A stretch of DNA of 23,753 nt, taken from Lysobacterales bacterium UBA5700 (GTDB taxonomy: Bacteria > Pseudomonadota > Gammaproteobacteria > Xanthomonadales > Xanthomonadaceae). Shown here piece after piece: positions 9,998-18,682 of this stretch. The stretch covers positions 14,138-37,890 of the forward strand of contig DIHI01000045.1 of NCBI GenBank assembly GCA_002420085.1, read 5' to 3'. How positions within the stretch are numbered: the stretch's first letter is position 1; every line of letters begins with the position of its first letter. The notes below the pieces were generated by a model. The model was not told the origin of the DNA. It was given only the letters and a program-made list of their open reading frames with translations, and did no database searches. The position numbers and the translations under genes are program-made.

Positions 9998-11490
9998 CGC
10001 CAGCCCTCCAGTGCCTGGGCAGCGACCGCTGCATCATCGAACGGCCGACGCACACCGGCGACGTCCTGATAGGTCTCGTGACCCTTGCCGGCAATCGCCA
10101 CCAGATCGCCCGGACGCGCCTCGGCGATGATCTCGGCGATGGCGGCAGCGCGGTCGCGCTGCACCCGCGCCCGAGCGCGATCGGCCAGACCGGCCAGGAT
10201 GTCAGCGACGATCGCGTCGCCGTCCTCCGAGCGCGGATTGTCGTCGCTGATCCACAGCCCATCGGCCAATCGCTCGGCGATCGCTGCCATCTGTGGCCGC
10301 TTGCCGGGGTCACGCTCGCCACCGCAGCCGAACAGGCACAGCAGCCGGCCCTCGGTGTGCCGGCGCAGGCCGATCAGCAGTTTTTCCAGAGCATCCGGGG
10401 TGTGGGCATAATCGACCACCACGGCCGGTCGCCCAGCCGCACCGATGATCGGCTGCATCCGGCCCGGAACCGGGCTGGCCATCGTCAATCGGGCTGCGAT
10501 CGCCTCGACCGGCCAGCCGAGCGCATGCAGGGCACCGGCCACAGCCAGCAGGTTATCGACATTGAATCGACCCAGCAGACGCGATCGCACCGGGCAGGCC
10601 CGACCCTCGACGATCAGATCGAACCCGATGCCCTGATCGTCCAGCCGAAGCCGCTCGGCCCGCACCCGACTGCGCGGGTCGCCCTCGACACTGACCCCGA
10701 TGCGCTCGGGACCGGCAGCCATCCGCGCATGCAACTCGACCCCGAACGGGTCGTCGAGGTTGATCACCGCCGCCGCCAATCCAGGCCAGTCGAACAGGCG
10801 GGCCTTGGCCGCGCCGTAGGCCGCCATGCTGCCGTGATAATCGAGATGATCGCGACTGAGGTTGGTGAACACCGCCACCCGGAAACGCACATCATCGACC
10901 CGCCCCTGGTCGAGCGCATGCGAACTGACTTCCATGGCCACGCTGGCCGCGCCCTCGGCATGCAGTTCGGCCAGCAGACGATGCACCGACAGCACATCCG
11001 GCGTGGTCCGTTCGCCGGCCCGCAAGGCACCCGGCCGACCGGCCCCGAGCGTACCGATGCTGGCGGCACCCTGGCCGTCGCGATCGAGCGCGCCGGCCAG
11101 CAATTGCACGGTCGAGGTCTTGCCATTGGTTCCGGTCACTCCGATCACGACCATCTGTGCCGACGGCCTCCGGTAGAAACGATCGGCAATCCCGCCCAGG
11201 TGGGCTTTCAGGTCCGGAATGGCGATCGCCGATCCGAGCGGACCGGTCCAGCCGGCCGGCTCGCAGACCACGGCCAGCGCACCACGGCGACGGGCATCGT
11301 CGGCATGAGCCAGGCCATGGCCACTGCCACCCGGCAGGGCGAAGAACAGGTTCCCGGCAGTCACCGCCCGACTGTCCAGGCACAGGCCGGTCACCGGCAG
11401 CGCGGCCTGTTCGGGCGCGAGCCCGATCTCGACTGGCAGTCCGGCCAGCACCTCGGCGAGTCGGGTGACGTGGCTGGGCATCGAGGTCAT
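9994..11490 (-). CDS. murE: UDP-MurNAc-L-Ala-D-Glu--meso-diaminopimelate ligase MurE
   Basis: MurE adds the third stem-peptide residue. The 498-residue protein carries [16 protein letters not shown] (39-54), the P-loop [15 protein letters not shown] (117-131), the substrate motif [12 protein letters not shown] (187-198), [12 protein letters not shown] (359-370), DDNPRSEDG (416-424) and AGKGHETYQ (467-475). The DNPR sequence (417-420) is the signature of meso-diaminopimelate rather than lysine specificity, so the peptidoglycan should be the Gram-negative A1-gamma type. The start at 11490 forms an ATGA with the ftsI stop. An in-frame start at 11622 would add 44 non-homologous residues inside ftsI and is rejected. 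Confidence 0.97.
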   Translation of the reverse strand: MTSMPSHVTRLAEVLAGLPVEIGLAPEQAALPVTGLCLDSRAVTAGNLFFALPGGSGHGLAHADDARRRGALAVVCEPAGWTGPLGSAIAIPDLKAHLGGIADRFYRRPSAQMVVIGVTGTNGKTSTVQLLAGALDRDGQGAASIGTLGAGRPGALRAGERTTPDVLSVHRLLAELHAEGAASVAMEVSSHALDQGRVDDVRFRVAVFTNLSRDHLDYHGSMAAYGAAKARLFDWPGLAAAVINLDDPFGVELHARMAAGPERIGVSVEGDPRSRVRAERLRLDDQGIGFDLIVEGRACPVRSRLLGRFNVDNLLAVAGALHALGWPVEAIAARLTMASPVPGRMQPIIGAAGRPAVVVDYAHTPDALEKLLIGLRRHTEGRLLCLFGCGGERDPGKRPQMAAIAERLADGLWISDDNPRSEDGDAIVADILAGLADRARARVQRDRAAAIAEIIAEARPGDLVAIAGKGHETYQDVAGVRRPFDDAAVAAQALEGWR

Positions 11491-13328
11491 GGCTGGGCCT
11501 CGGGAGACTCGGCTAGGCGCACGGCCTCGGTCGGAGCGACTTCCTCCAGAACCGACTCGGCACTGGCCATGCTGTCCGGAATCGGCCTGGGCAAGGCGTC
11601 GGCGGTCAGTTGATCGAGCCAATCCGGCGCGACCCGATACAGCCGCAATGCCCCCTCCAGCACGCTCTGGAACACCGGGGCGGCGACGTCGCCACCGTAA
11701 TACTTGCCGCTCTTCGGATTGTCGATCACCACCACGGCCACGAACCGGGGCCGGGTCGCCGGCACGAAACCGGCGAACACGCTCAGATAATTTTTCTCGT
11801 AGCCGGCCTTGCCGACCTTGCGCGAGGTGCCGGTCTTGCCGGCGACCCGATAGCCGCGAATGGCCGCCGACTGGCCGGTGCCCTCGCGTCCGGTGACCGC
11901 CTCCAGCATCTCGACCAGACGCACGGAAAGCTCGGGGTCGATCACCCTCCGCGCCGGCTTGTGGACATCACGAATGAAGGTCGGCGGCACCAGTTCGCCG
12001 CCGTTGGCGATCGCGGCATACGCCTGGGCCAGTTGCAGGGGCGTGGTCTCCAGTCCGTAGCCGTAGGAAATGGTGACCTTCTTCAGGGTGCCCCAGCGCC
12101 CCGGCTCCGGCAGTTTGCCCGCCTGCTCGCCGGGGAAGCCACTGCCGGAATCGGCACCGAAGCCAAAGCGGCGGAAGACATCGTGCATCTGCTCGCTCGG
12201 CAGTTCCAGTGCCAGTTTGGCGGCGCCGATATTTGAACTCTTGGCCAGCAGGCGGGTCATGCTGACCGCGCCGAAGTCGCGAACGTCGCGGACCACATGA
12301 CCGGCCACCGGAAAAGTTCCGGGGCTGGTCGGGATCACCGAATCGGTGTCGAAGCGTCCCGATTCCAACGCCGCAGCGACCGTGAACGCCTTGATCACCG
12401 AGCCTGGCTCGATGGTGTCGGCGGCCGCCAGATTCTTGCTGCCGATCGGCAGTGCCCCACGCAGCGGCTCGTTCGGGTTGTACGACGGCAGGCTGACCAT
12501 GGCCAGCACCTCGCCGTTGCCGGGATCGAGCACCACCATGCTGCCGGCATCGGCCTGATGGCGGTCCAGCGCCCGCCCAAGTTCACGGTACGCCAGGTAC
12601 TGGATGCGTCGATCGAGCGAGAGCACCAGTTCCCGGCCAGGCTCGGCCGGGCGGATCAGATCGACATCCTCGACGATGGCGCCACGCAGGTCGCGGATGA
12701 TCCGCTTGAGACCATCGATGCCGGTCAGCCAGTCGTCATAGGCCAGTTCCAGGCCCTCCTGGCCGGCGTCTTCGAGATTGGTCCGACCGAGCACCTGGGC
12801 GGTGACCGCCGCACTCGGATAAAACCGCCGGAACTCACGTTCCGAATTGACCCCCGGAAAGCCCAACTGGATGATCCGCTCGACCACAACCGGATTCAGT
12901 CGCCGCCCCAGGTAGTGATAGGACTGTTCGCGGCGCGCTTCCAGACCGGCCTTCAGCACCTCGACGTCCATGCCCAGTGCCGAAGCCAGTTCCGGAAGCC
13001 ACTGCGGATGCTTGAGCAGTTCGGCGGGATCGGCCTTAAGCGACAGCACCGGCGACGACACCGCCAGCGGCTCGCCGTTGCGATCGGTGATCATCCCGCG
13101 CACAGTGACGATCTTCACATCGCGCTTGAACCGGGCATCGCCCTGGGCCTGGTAGAAATCCTCGTTGCGCAATTGCAGGTGCGCAGCCCGCAGGCCAAGG
13201 GCGGTGACCAGCATTGCACCCAGGACGCTGAGCACGATGAAGCGCGTGCGCAGGCCGGACACGCCGCCGCTGCCCCACCAGCCGACCTGGCCAGGAGCGT
13301 TGCGTGGACGAGCCGCCCGGCGCCTCAT
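11487..13328 (-). CDS. ftsI: Septal transpeptidase FtsI (penicillin-binding protein 3)
   Basis: FtsI is the class B PBP that crosslinks the septal strands polymerised by FtsW. The 613-residue protein has a short basic cytoplasmic start, one transmembrane helix (about 29-48), a pedestal domain opening with [16 protein letters not shown] (76-91) and the penicillin-binding domain. The active-site tetrad is S310-V-I-K313 in EPGSVIKAF, the second motif is S364-S-N366, and the third is K498-T-G-T501. The first tetrad reads STVK in E. coli, so the two middle residues differ, a conservative change. The C-terminus has a tail of about 45 residues beyond the domain. The start at 13328 overlaps the ftsL stop by an ATGA. 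Confidence 0.97.
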   Translation of the reverse strand: MRRRAARPRNAPGQVGWWGSGGVSGLRTRFIVLSVLGAMLVTALGLRAAHLQLRNEDFYQAQGDARFKRDVKIVTVRGMITDRNGEPLAVSSPVLSLKADPAELLKHPQWLPELASALGMDVEVLKAGLEARREQSYHYLGRRLNPVVVERIIQLGFPGVNSEREFRRFYPSAAVTAQVLGRTNLEDAGQEGLELAYDDWLTGIDGLKRIIRDLRGAIVEDVDLIRPAEPGRELVLSLDRRIQYLAYRELGRALDRHQADAGSMVVLDPGNGEVLAMVSLPSYNPNEPLRGALPIGSKNLAAADTIEPGSVIKAFTVAAALESGRFDTDSVIPTSPGTFPVAGHVVRDVRDFGAVSMTRLLAKSSNIGAAKLALELPSEQMHDVFRRFGFGADSGSGFPGEQAGKLPEPGRWGTLKKVTISYGYGLETTPLQLAQAYAAIANGGELVPPTFIRDVHKPARRVIDPELSVRLVEMLEAVTGREGTGQSAAIRGYRVAGKTGTSRKVGKAGYEKNYLSVFAGFVPATRPRFVAVVVIDNPKSGKYYGGDVAAPVFQSVLEGALRLYRVAPDWLDQLTADALPRPIPDSMASAESVLEEVAPTEAVRLAESPEAQP

Positions 13329-13594
13329 CGCTGCACGATCCGCAGCGCCTCGCCCTCGGGCGTGCGCATGTCCAGACGCGCCCGGGCGATCGACTCGATT
13401 CGAGCCGCATCATCCAGGGTGGCCTGCTCCAGCCGGAGCGACTCGAACTCGATCTCCAGTTCGTCGCGCTCACGCTCCAGCCGGGTCAGTTCGATGAATG
13501 CATTGCGATGGCGGTGGATCGCTTCAGCGACCATCAGGCCACTGGCGGCCACCGCCGCCACCAGTCCCGCCAGCAGCAGATGACGGAGGCTCAT
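13325..13594 (-). CDS. ftsL: Cell division protein FtsL
   Basis: FtsL is a small bitopic protein that pairs with FtsB and binds FtsQ, helping to activate FtsWI. The 89-residue product has one membrane helix (about 6-25) after a very short basic N-terminus, then a heptad-like, charged periplasmic segment (about 33-62, [20 protein letters not shown]) that should form a coiled coil, and a short end rich in Arg. Sequence conservation in this family is low. The call rests on size, topology and the position between rsmH and ftsI, with ATGA overlaps on both sides. Confidence 0.93.
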   Translation of the reverse strand: MSLRHLLLAGLVAAVAASGLMVAEAIHRHRNAFIELTRLERERDELEIEFESLRLEQATLDDAARIESIARARLDMRTPEGEALRIVQR

Positions 13595-14541
13595 GTTCCC
13601 GCCCCGATCCGCTCGGCGACCCGCAGCACGGCACTGCGGGCACGCGGATTGCAGGCAAGCTCGGCAGCATCGGCCCGAACTGCCCCCCCGACGGCGCGCA
13701 GATCCGCCACGAAGTCATCGGTCGCCGGCAGGCGCCGATTGCCCGGCGGCGGCCGACTGTGCTCGACGATGAAGCGCTTGACGATGCGATCCTCCAGCGA
13801 GTGGAAGGCGATCACCGCCAGCCGCCCGCCCGGCCGCAGACGCGCCAGGGCGGCGTGCAGTCCGCGCTGAAGATCGTCCAGTTCATGATTGATGTGGATG
13901 CGGATCGCCTGGAAGGTCCGGGTCGCCGGATGGATGCGGCCGTCGCCGCGACCGATCGTGTGGGCCACCAGATCAGCCAGTTCCGAGGTCCGGGTCAGCG
14001 CCGATTGACTGCGACGAGCGACGATCGCCCGTGCGATCCGCCGGCTGTGCCGCTCCTCGCCGTAGCGCCAGAGCACATCGGCAATCTCGGCCTCACTGGC
14101 ACTGGCCAGCCATTCGCTGGCATTGATGCCGGTGTCCGGATCCATCCGCATGTCGAGCGGCCCGTCGGCACGGAAGCCGAAACCGCGCTCGGCCTGGTCC
14201 AATTGTGGCGACGACACGCCGAGATCGAACAGCACGCCGTCCAGCCCGGCCTCGACGGCCGACCAATGGCCGAGGTCGGCGAAGCTGCCGCGCCGGATGG
14301 CGACACGCGGATCGCCACCGAACTCGCGTTCGGCATGTGCAATCGCCTCGGGATCCTTGTCCATGACCAGCAGCCGCCCCTTCGGACCCAAACGCCCAAG
14401 TACGCCGCGCGCGTGTCCACCGCGCCCGAACGTGCCGTCCAGATAGGTTCCGTCCTCCACGATCCGCAGCCCGTCCATGGCCTGCGCATACAGCACCGGC
14501 TCATGACCTGGACCCGGACGCACTGCGTCGAGCCGAGCCAT
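13591..14541 (-). CDS. rsmH: 16S rRNA (cytosine-1402-N4)-methyltransferase RsmH
   Basis: RsmH (MraW) methylates N4 of C1402 in the 16S rRNA decoding centre. RsmI, encoded about 1.3 kb away, adds the 2'-O-methyl group to the same nucleotide. The 316-residue protein shows the N-terminal HEPVL (13-17), the S-adenosylmethionine loop [14 protein letters not shown] (35-48), [25 protein letters not shown] and [13 protein letters not shown], all diagnostic of the family. The start at 14541 lies 5 nt after the mraZ stop. The upstream open frame runs over mraZ and is not used. The 3' end overlaps ftsL by an ATGA. Confidence 0.97.
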   Translation of the reverse strand: MARLDAVRPGPGHEPVLYAQAMDGLRIVEDGTYLDGTFGRGGHARGVLGRLGPKGRLLVMDKDPEAIAHAEREFGGDPRVAIRRGSFADLGHWSAVEAGLDGVLFDLGVSSPQLDQAERGFGFRADGPLDMRMDPDTGINASEWLASASEAEIADVLWRYGEERHSRRIARAIVARRSQSALTRTSELADLVAHTIGRGDGRIHPATRTFQAIRIHINHELDDLQRGLHAALARLRPGGRLAVIAFHSLEDRIVKRFIVEHSRPPPGNRRLPATDDFVADLRAVGGAVRADAAELACNPRARSAVLRVAERIGAGT

Positions 14542-14546
14542 GACGG

Positions 14547-14993
14547 TCAGAAATCCAGTTCCCGCAACTCGTCGGTCATGTCCTCCTCGCGGATGACCTC
14601 CCGTGCCTGGGCCAGGTGGGCCTGCTCGTTCCACAGATCGAGCTTGTTGCCCATGCCGACCAGCACCGCCTTGCGCTCGATCCGCGCCGTGATCCGGTGA
14701 CTGGCCGGCAGCAGGATGCGGCCGGCCGCATCCAGTTCCATCAGGGCCGAGCCACCGATCAGCTTGGCGCGCGCGCGTCGGTTCCCGGACGACGCCTGCT
14801 TCATCGCCATGAGCTGTCCGCGCAGGGTTTCCCAGTCGGCCAGCGGGTAGAGCGACAGACAATCGACTTCGTAGGGGTTGTAGGTGAGCATCAATCGACC
14901 GCCGCACTCGCCCATGACCTGGTCGCGGAAGGCGACTGGTATCGCCAACCGGCCCTTGTCATCAACTGTGACGATGGCCTCGCCTGCAAACAT
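14547..14993 (-). CDS. mraZ: Transcriptional regulator MraZ
   Basis: MraZ is the first gene of the dcw operon and a DNA-binding repressor of its own promoter. The 148-residue product has two SpoVT/AbrB-like repeats, [13 protein letters not shown] (11-23) and [14 protein letters not shown] (87-100), as the family requires. The ATG at 14993 (MFAGEA) is chosen over an in-frame GTG at 15011. The family normally starts with MF.G, and the GTG falls inside the operator repeats close to the predicted transcription start. The ribosome-binding site, GGGGA, is very close to the ATG and overlaps the last repeat, so bound MraZ could also hinder initiation. rsmH follows after 5 nt. Confidence 0.96.
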   Translation of the reverse strand: MFAGEAIVTVDDKGRLAIPVAFRDQVMGECGGRLMLTYNPYEVDCLSLYPLADWETLRGQLMAMKQASSGNRRARAKLIGGSALMELDAAGRILLPASHRITARIERKAVLVGMGNKLDLWNEQAHLAQAREVIREEDMTDELRELDF

Positions 14994-14996
14994 GTC

Positions 14997-15031
14997 CCCA
15001 CGAATTCCCACAAAATCCCACAGACATCCAC
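14997..15031 (-). promoter_or_regulatory. MraZ operator: four GTGGG-type repeats with 10-bp period
   Basis: On the minus strand the mraZ leader reads GTGGA, GTGGG, GTGGG, GTGGG, each followed by five bases. On the plus strand these are TCCAC at 15027 and CCCAC at 15017, 15007 and 14997. MraZ of E. coli and mycoplasmas binds tandem TGGGN repeats separated by 5 nt, and this array matches that rule over four units, the outermost with one mismatch. It spans from the -10 box to the ribosome-binding site. Autorepression of the operon is inferred. Confidence 0.88.
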
Positions 15032-15058
15032 ATTAGACCCGACACTTCAAGAAGTCAA
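15030..15058 (-). promoter_or_regulatory. Predicted dcw operon promoter upstream of mraZ
   Basis: A -35 box TTGACT (15058-15053; five of six to TTGACA) is followed by a 17-bp spacer and the -10 box TAATGT (15035-15030; three of six to TATAAT). Transcription would begin near 15023, leaving a leader of about 30 nt that contains three of the MraZ repeats. The outermost repeat overlaps the -10 box, the expected geometry for repression. An imperfect inverted repeat (ACTTC, AA, GAAGT; 15044-15055) sits across the -35 end and spacer. Confidence 0.65.
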
Positions 15059-15439
15059 CACAAACCCGTTGAAAAACAAGGTATTCGGCGATCGGCGCGA
15101 GCAATCTTAAGATTTCACATCAACAGACACGCGCTATCGTTTGATTTCAAGCCGTTCATCGGGGCTGGACGCGGGCCAGCGGCGGCGTACTGCCAACCAC
15201 CGAACATGGCCGGCGAGGCCGTCGAGGGGGAGCAACGGCCGGCATCCGAAGGTCGGCCAGGGACGGACTACCGGCACCGGGAGGGGCCGGCCGTACATCC
15301 GGACGGGAAGCGCGAGACGGACCGCTGAGCCGACCGGCCGACCGCTCGCAGCGACCGGCAGCCGTGCCGTCGATCCGAGCGGATGGCCGGCGCACCGCCG
15401 ACACGGCCGGCACGTCAGCTCGGGGTCAGAACCGGAAAC
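15059..15439. other. ORF-free region between mraZ promoter and rnpB
   Basis: About 380 bp with no gene I can support. The part next to the mraZ promoter (to about 15160) is noticeably AT-richer than its surroundings and contains a perfect 12-bp palindrome, AATCTTAAGATT, at 15103-15114. The remainder is very GC-rich with many GCCGGC-type runs. Its short open frames code only for Arg/Pro/Ala-rich strings without recognisable motifs or ribosome-binding sites. I saw no intrinsic terminator (hairpin plus T-run) after rnpB, so rnpB transcription may end by Rho or run toward mraZ. Confidence 0.6.
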
Positions 15440-15809
15440 AGGTGCGGAGCCGGCCGATAAGCCGGGTTCTGTCGTGGGCAGTCATTCCTCTCGGTGACAC
15501 GTCGCCGTGCCACTCCAGCAGCCTACCCGGACGCGATGCGGGCAACATCGTAGCGTCCCTATTTGGCCTTGCTCCAGGTGGGGTTTGCCGTGCCGTGCGG
15601 CGTTGGCCCCGCACGCGGTGGGCTCTTACCCCACCGTTTCACCCTTACCGCCGTCTCAGCGCGACGCGCCCATGACGGGTTGGCGGTTTGTTTTCTGTTG
15701 CACTTTCCGTCGGCTCGCGCCGCCCAGGCGTTACCTGGCACCTTGCCCTGTGGAGCCCGGACTTTCCTCGGCGCGCTTGCGCGCGACGCGACTGCCTGGC
15801 CGACTCCGC
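15440..15809 (-). ncRNA. rnpB: RNase P RNA (bacterial type A)
   Basis: This is the catalytic RNA that removes 5' leaders from tRNA precursors. On the minus strand the hallmarks appear in order. The P1 5' arm GCGGAGTCGGCC (15809-15798) pairs with GGCCGGCTCCGC near the 3' end (15455-15444). The conserved core GAGGAAAGTCCGGGCTC lies at 15769-15753, AGTGCAACAGAAA follows, GAGCAAGGCCAAATAGGG is near 15574-15557, GGGTAGGCTGC is next, and ACGACAGAACCCGGCTTATC closes the conserved part. The length of about 370 nt matches E. coli (377). Ends are inferred from P1 pairing and by analogy with the E. coli 3' end CACCT. Short open frames here are chance. The gene lies between rsmI and mraZ, as in Pseudomonas. 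Confidence 0.96.
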
Positions 15810-15815
15810 CTGGGC

Positions 15816-15844
15816 AGTATACGTCGGCGACCGCCAGCCGGCGA
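15816..15844 (-). promoter_or_regulatory. Candidate rnpB promoter
   Basis: A -10 box TATACT (15821-15816; five of six) places the predicted first base at 15809, exactly the first base of the P1 helix. The best -35 candidate at 17-bp spacing, TCGCCG (15844-15839), is weak. The promoter lies just after the rsmI stop. Confidence 0.55.
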
Positions 15845-15852
15845 TCCGGCGC

Positions 15853-16683
15853 TCATTCCCCGCCGTACAGCGCCTTGCGCGGCGCACCACTGAGATCGGC
15901 GGCGATCCGGGCGGCGCGTGACGGCGGCAATTCCTCGACCAGCCGAGCGTACAGGCGGCGGCCGTCAGCCAGGCGTGCGGCATCCGCTGCGGCGTTGCCG
16001 GCGACCAGCAGCACGAACTCGCCCCGGCGCTGATCGGGATCGGCCGCGACCCGCGCGGCAATGTCGGCCAGACTGCCGACCAGCACGGTCTCGAACAGCT
16101 TGGTCAGTTCGCGGGCCAGCACCCCCTCACGCTCGGCGCCGAACACCTCGACCATCGCCGCCAGGGTCTCCTCAATGCGGTGACCGCTCTCGTAGAAGAC
16201 CAGGGTGCGCGGCTCGGCGCGGAGCGCCTCCAGGCACTGCCGCCTCGGGCCGGGACGCGCCGGCAGGAAGCCCTCGAAGCAGAACCGTTCACAGGCCAGG
16301 CCAGCCACCGACAGGGCGGCAATCGCCGCGCACGGTCCCGGCACTGGATGGATCGCCAGGCCGGCGGCGCGTACCGCCCGGACCAAGGGAAAGCCGGGGT
16401 CGCTGATCAGCGGGGTACCGGCATCCGAAATCAGCGCCAGCGACTGGCCGGCACGCAGACGATCGAGCAGGACCGGTATGCGCTCGCTCTCGTTGTGTTC
16501 GTGCAGCGACAGCAGCGGCCGGGCGATCCCGTGATGGGTCAGCAGGGTGCGGCTGTGGCGGGTGTCCTCGGCCAGGATGGCATCGACGGCGCCGAGTACG
16601 GCGACCGCCCGCACCGTGATGTCGTCGAGGTTGCCGATCGGGGTGGCGACCACGTACAGCGTTGCAGGAGCGACCACGGCCAT
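15853..16683 (-). CDS. rsmI: 16S rRNA (cytidine-1402-2'-O)-methyltransferase RsmI
   Basis: RsmI adds the 2'-O-methyl group to C1402 of 16S rRNA, complementing RsmH. The 276-residue protein belongs to the tetrapyrrole methylase fold and shows LYVVATPIGNLDDIT (9-23), the substrate motif AEDTRHSRTLLTHHGI (38-53), LISDAGTPLISDPGFPLV (84-101), PGPCAAIAALSVAGL (115-129), FEGFLP and FYESGHRIEETL. The length fits E. coli RsmI (286). The ATG at 16683 has GGAAG a few bases upstream. It is divergent from lpoA, and rnpB follows about 45 nt after its stop. Confidence 0.97.
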   Translation of the reverse strand: MAVVAPATLYVVATPIGNLDDITVRAVAVLGAVDAILAEDTRHSRTLLTHHGIARPLLSLHEHNESERIPVLLDRLRAGQSLALISDAGTPLISDPGFPLVRAVRAAGLAIHPVPGPCAAIAALSVAGLACERFCFEGFLPARPGPRRQCLEALRAEPRTLVFYESGHRIEETLAAMVEVFGAEREGVLARELTKLFETVLVGSLADIAARVAADPDQRRGEFVLLVAGNAAADAARLADGRRLYARLVEELPPSRAARIAADLSGAPRKALYGGE

Positions 16684-16716
16684 GAACTTCCAGGAATCAG
16701 TGCGGACGACTGGACG

Positions 16717-16722
16717 ATCTTA
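16717..16722 (-). promoter_or_regulatory. Candidate -10 box for rsmI
   Basis: TAAGAT in the context GGCTAAGATCG lies 34-39 nt upstream of the rsmI ATG on the minus strand, matching four of six consensus bases. No good -35 box is seen at 16-18 bp. The context resembles the -10 candidates of lpoA, the FAD oxidase and the glycosyltransferase-like gene. Confidence 0.35.
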
Positions 16723-16839
16723 GCCGGCATTTCAGATCGACCGCACGGATCAGCCGGCCGGCCCGGCGATCGACAGCGGAAATCCCTGGTCTGGCCCAAG
16801 GATCGGTGGCCGGCCGGACCGAGACCATTGGCAACAGGC

Positions 16840-16845
16840 TATGAT
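16840..16845 (+). promoter_or_regulatory. Candidate -10 box for lpoA
   Basis: TATGAT (five of six to TATAAT) in the context GGCTATGATCGG would start transcription near 16852, 34 nt before the chosen lpoA ATG. No convincing -35 is visible. If it is real, the in-frame ATG at 16841 lies inside the promoter and cannot be the start. Confidence 0.45.
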
Positions 16846-16885
16846 CGGCAGCGATCCGCACCCTCGAATCACAGGACCGACCGGC

Positions 16886-18682
16886 ATGCCCGCTCTTGCC
16901 CCCCTTCCTGCGCCCACCGCTTCGGCGCCGCTTGGCCTGCCTCTGGCCCTGTTGGTCATGCTCGTGCTGTCCGGCTGCGCGACCACGTCCGGTGCCGGTG
17001 CCGCGCGCCCCGAGCCCGGCCTCGACCACCTGGCCGACAGCCCGCCCCTGACTGCCGCGCCCGCCTATGAAACCGCCGCCGCCCGCGCCCGTGGCAGCAC
17101 TCGCGCCGAACTGTACCTGCGCGCGGCCGAAGCCTGGCAGGCCGGGGGCGACACCCATGCCGCCGAACGCGCGCTGTCGGCCGTGGATGGCCGGCGGTTG
17201 GCGACGGACGATGCGCTGCGCTATGACCTGCTGCGTGCCGAATCCGAGTTGCGCGACCAGGCCGGCGAACGGGCCTTGCAACGGCTGCGCGGCGACCCGT
17301 CGCGCCTGCCCGATCCGCTGCGCCAGCGCTGGCACGCCGCCCGCGCCGAGGCCCTGCTGGCCAGCGATCGACCCTTCGAGGCGGCCGCCGAACTGAGCCG
17401 ACTGGCGGTCGGGCAGACCCGCACCGAACGGGCCGAATCGCTCGCCACGATCGCCCGACTGCTGGCACGGGTCGATGACGACACCCTGCGTCACCGGGCC
17501 GATGCCCTGGCTGCCGACGACCCGCTGTACCGGCATGTCGCGGCAGCGCTGTCCGAGCGCGGTTTCGCCGTGCCGCGACCGGTGCCGCCGGATCCGGCCT
17601 TCGACCAGATCGAGCGCGCACCCGCCGATGCCGATGGCTATCGGCCGGCACGCCGGCTGGCCGTCCTGCTGCCGCTGACCGGCGCCCTGGCCAGCGCTGC
17701 CGAATCGGTTCGCGATGGCCTGCTCAGCGCCCATTTCGGGGAAACCCGCAACCGTCCGGACCTGCGCTTCTACGATACCGAAAGCAGCCCGGAACGGGCC
17801 GTCGAGCGCTACCGGGAAGCCCAGCGCGATGGCGCTGGCCAGGTCATCGGACCGCTCGGGCGGGACGAAGTGGCGGCGGTCGCGGCCCTGGCCGATCTGT
17901 CGCTGCCGTTGCTGGCACTCAATCGCGACGAGCGGCCGCTGCCGCCGGGACACATGAGTTTCTCGCTGGCGCCGGAAGACGAGGCGATCGCCCTGGCCGA
18001 TCGTCTGCTGCGTCGCGGCCAACGCCGGACGGTTGCAATCAGCGACGGCGATCCGGTCGGCGAACGCAGCCTGGCCGCCTTCGCCGAGCGCCTGCGTGAA
18101 GCCGGCGGCGAACTGCTGGTCAGCGCCCGGATCGACCCCACCTTCAGCAACCACAGCACCGCGATCGGACAGATCCACGCGGTGGTCGGCACGGATGGCT
18201 TCGACGCGGTCGTGCTGGCCCTGCAAGCGCCGCAAGCACGCATGGTCGCTGCGCAACTGCCGGCCGCCGGCCTGGCCCGGCGGCCGATCTACGCGACCTC
18301 GCGGATCGTGCTCGGCAGCGGCGACCCGCGTCTGGATCGCGAACTCGACGGCATCGAATTCCCTGACCTCGCCTGGCCGACCCGCACCGTACCCGGCACG
18401 CCCAGCGGCGAAGGCCCCGCCGGCCAACTCGACAGTGCCCGCGGCGGCCGCGCCCGACTGTTCGCATTCGGCATCGACGCCTATCGCCTGAGCGGCTACG
18501 GGGGTCGATTGGCCAGCGACCCGAGCGCCGTGCTGCGCGGCGCCACCGGCGAGCTGCGCCTGGACCTGTTCGGCAATGTCCTGCGCGAGCCGGCCTGGTC
18601 GGTCTTCGAGGGCGGTCGGCCGCAGCCGGCCAGTGACGGTGGCCTGGCAACCGAGACGATGGCCGCCGATGTCGGCCGATGA
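16886..18682 (+). CDS. lpoA: Penicillin-binding protein activator LpoA-like lipoprotein (LppC family)
   Basis: LpoA is an outer-membrane lipoprotein that reaches through the periplasm to activate PBP1A. From this ATG the protein has 598 residues. A hydrophobic signal segment (about 16-29) ends in the lipobox LVLSGC with Cys31, followed by an N-terminal helical TPR-like half and a C-terminal half resembling a periplasmic binding protein (from about 255, [19 protein letters not shown]). Two features are unusual: the signal lacks basic residues before the hydrophobic core, and it is preceded by a Pro/Ala-rich stretch. An in-frame ATG at 16841 would add 15 residues including an Arg, but it overlaps the likely -10 box. 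AGGA lies 9 nt before 16886. The 3' end overlaps yraN by 14 nt. Confidence 0.88.
   Translation: MPALAPLPAPTASAPLGLPLALLVMLVLSGCATTSGAGAARPEPGLDHLADSPPLTAAPAYETAAARARGSTRAELYLRAAEAWQAGGDTHAAERALSAVDGRRLATDDALRYDLLRAESELRDQAGERALQRLRGDPSRLPDPLRQRWHAARAEALLASDRPFEAAAELSRLAVGQTRTERAESLATIARLLARVDDDTLRHRADALAADDPLYRHVAAALSERGFAVPRPVPPDPAFDQIERAPADADGYRPARRLAVLLPLTGALASAAESVRDGLLSAHFGETRNRPDLRFYDTESSPERAVERYREAQRDGAGQVIGPLGRDEVAAVAALADLSLPLLALNRDERPLPPGHMSFSLAPEDEAIALADRLLRRGQRRTVAISDGDPVGERSLAAFAERLREAGGELLVSARIDPTFSNHSTAIGQIHAVVGTDGFDAVVLALQAPQARMVAAQLPAAGLARRPIYATSRIVLGSGDPRLDRELDGIEFPDLAWPTRTVPGTPSGEGPAGQLDSARGGRARLFAFGIDAYRLSGYGGRLASDPSAVLRGATGELRLDLFGNVLREPAWSVFEGGRPQPASDGGLATETMAADVGR

Noticed and set aside
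8573..10069. Long plus-strand open frame opposite murF
   Set aside because: Shadow of MurF with no recognisable domain.
14994..15011. GTG start for mraZ at 15011
   Set aside because: It falls within the third operator repeat and would leave almost no leader after the predicted transcription start. The ATG at 14993 gives the normal MF.G start.
15156..15413. Minus-strand open frame of 85 codons between rnpB and mraZ
   Set aside because: Arg/Pro/Ala/Ser-rich with no motif and no ribosome-binding site, as expected of non-coding GC-rich DNA.
15426..15614. Open frames inside the rnpB gene on both strands
   Set aside because: The DNA is fully explained by RNase P RNA conserved elements.
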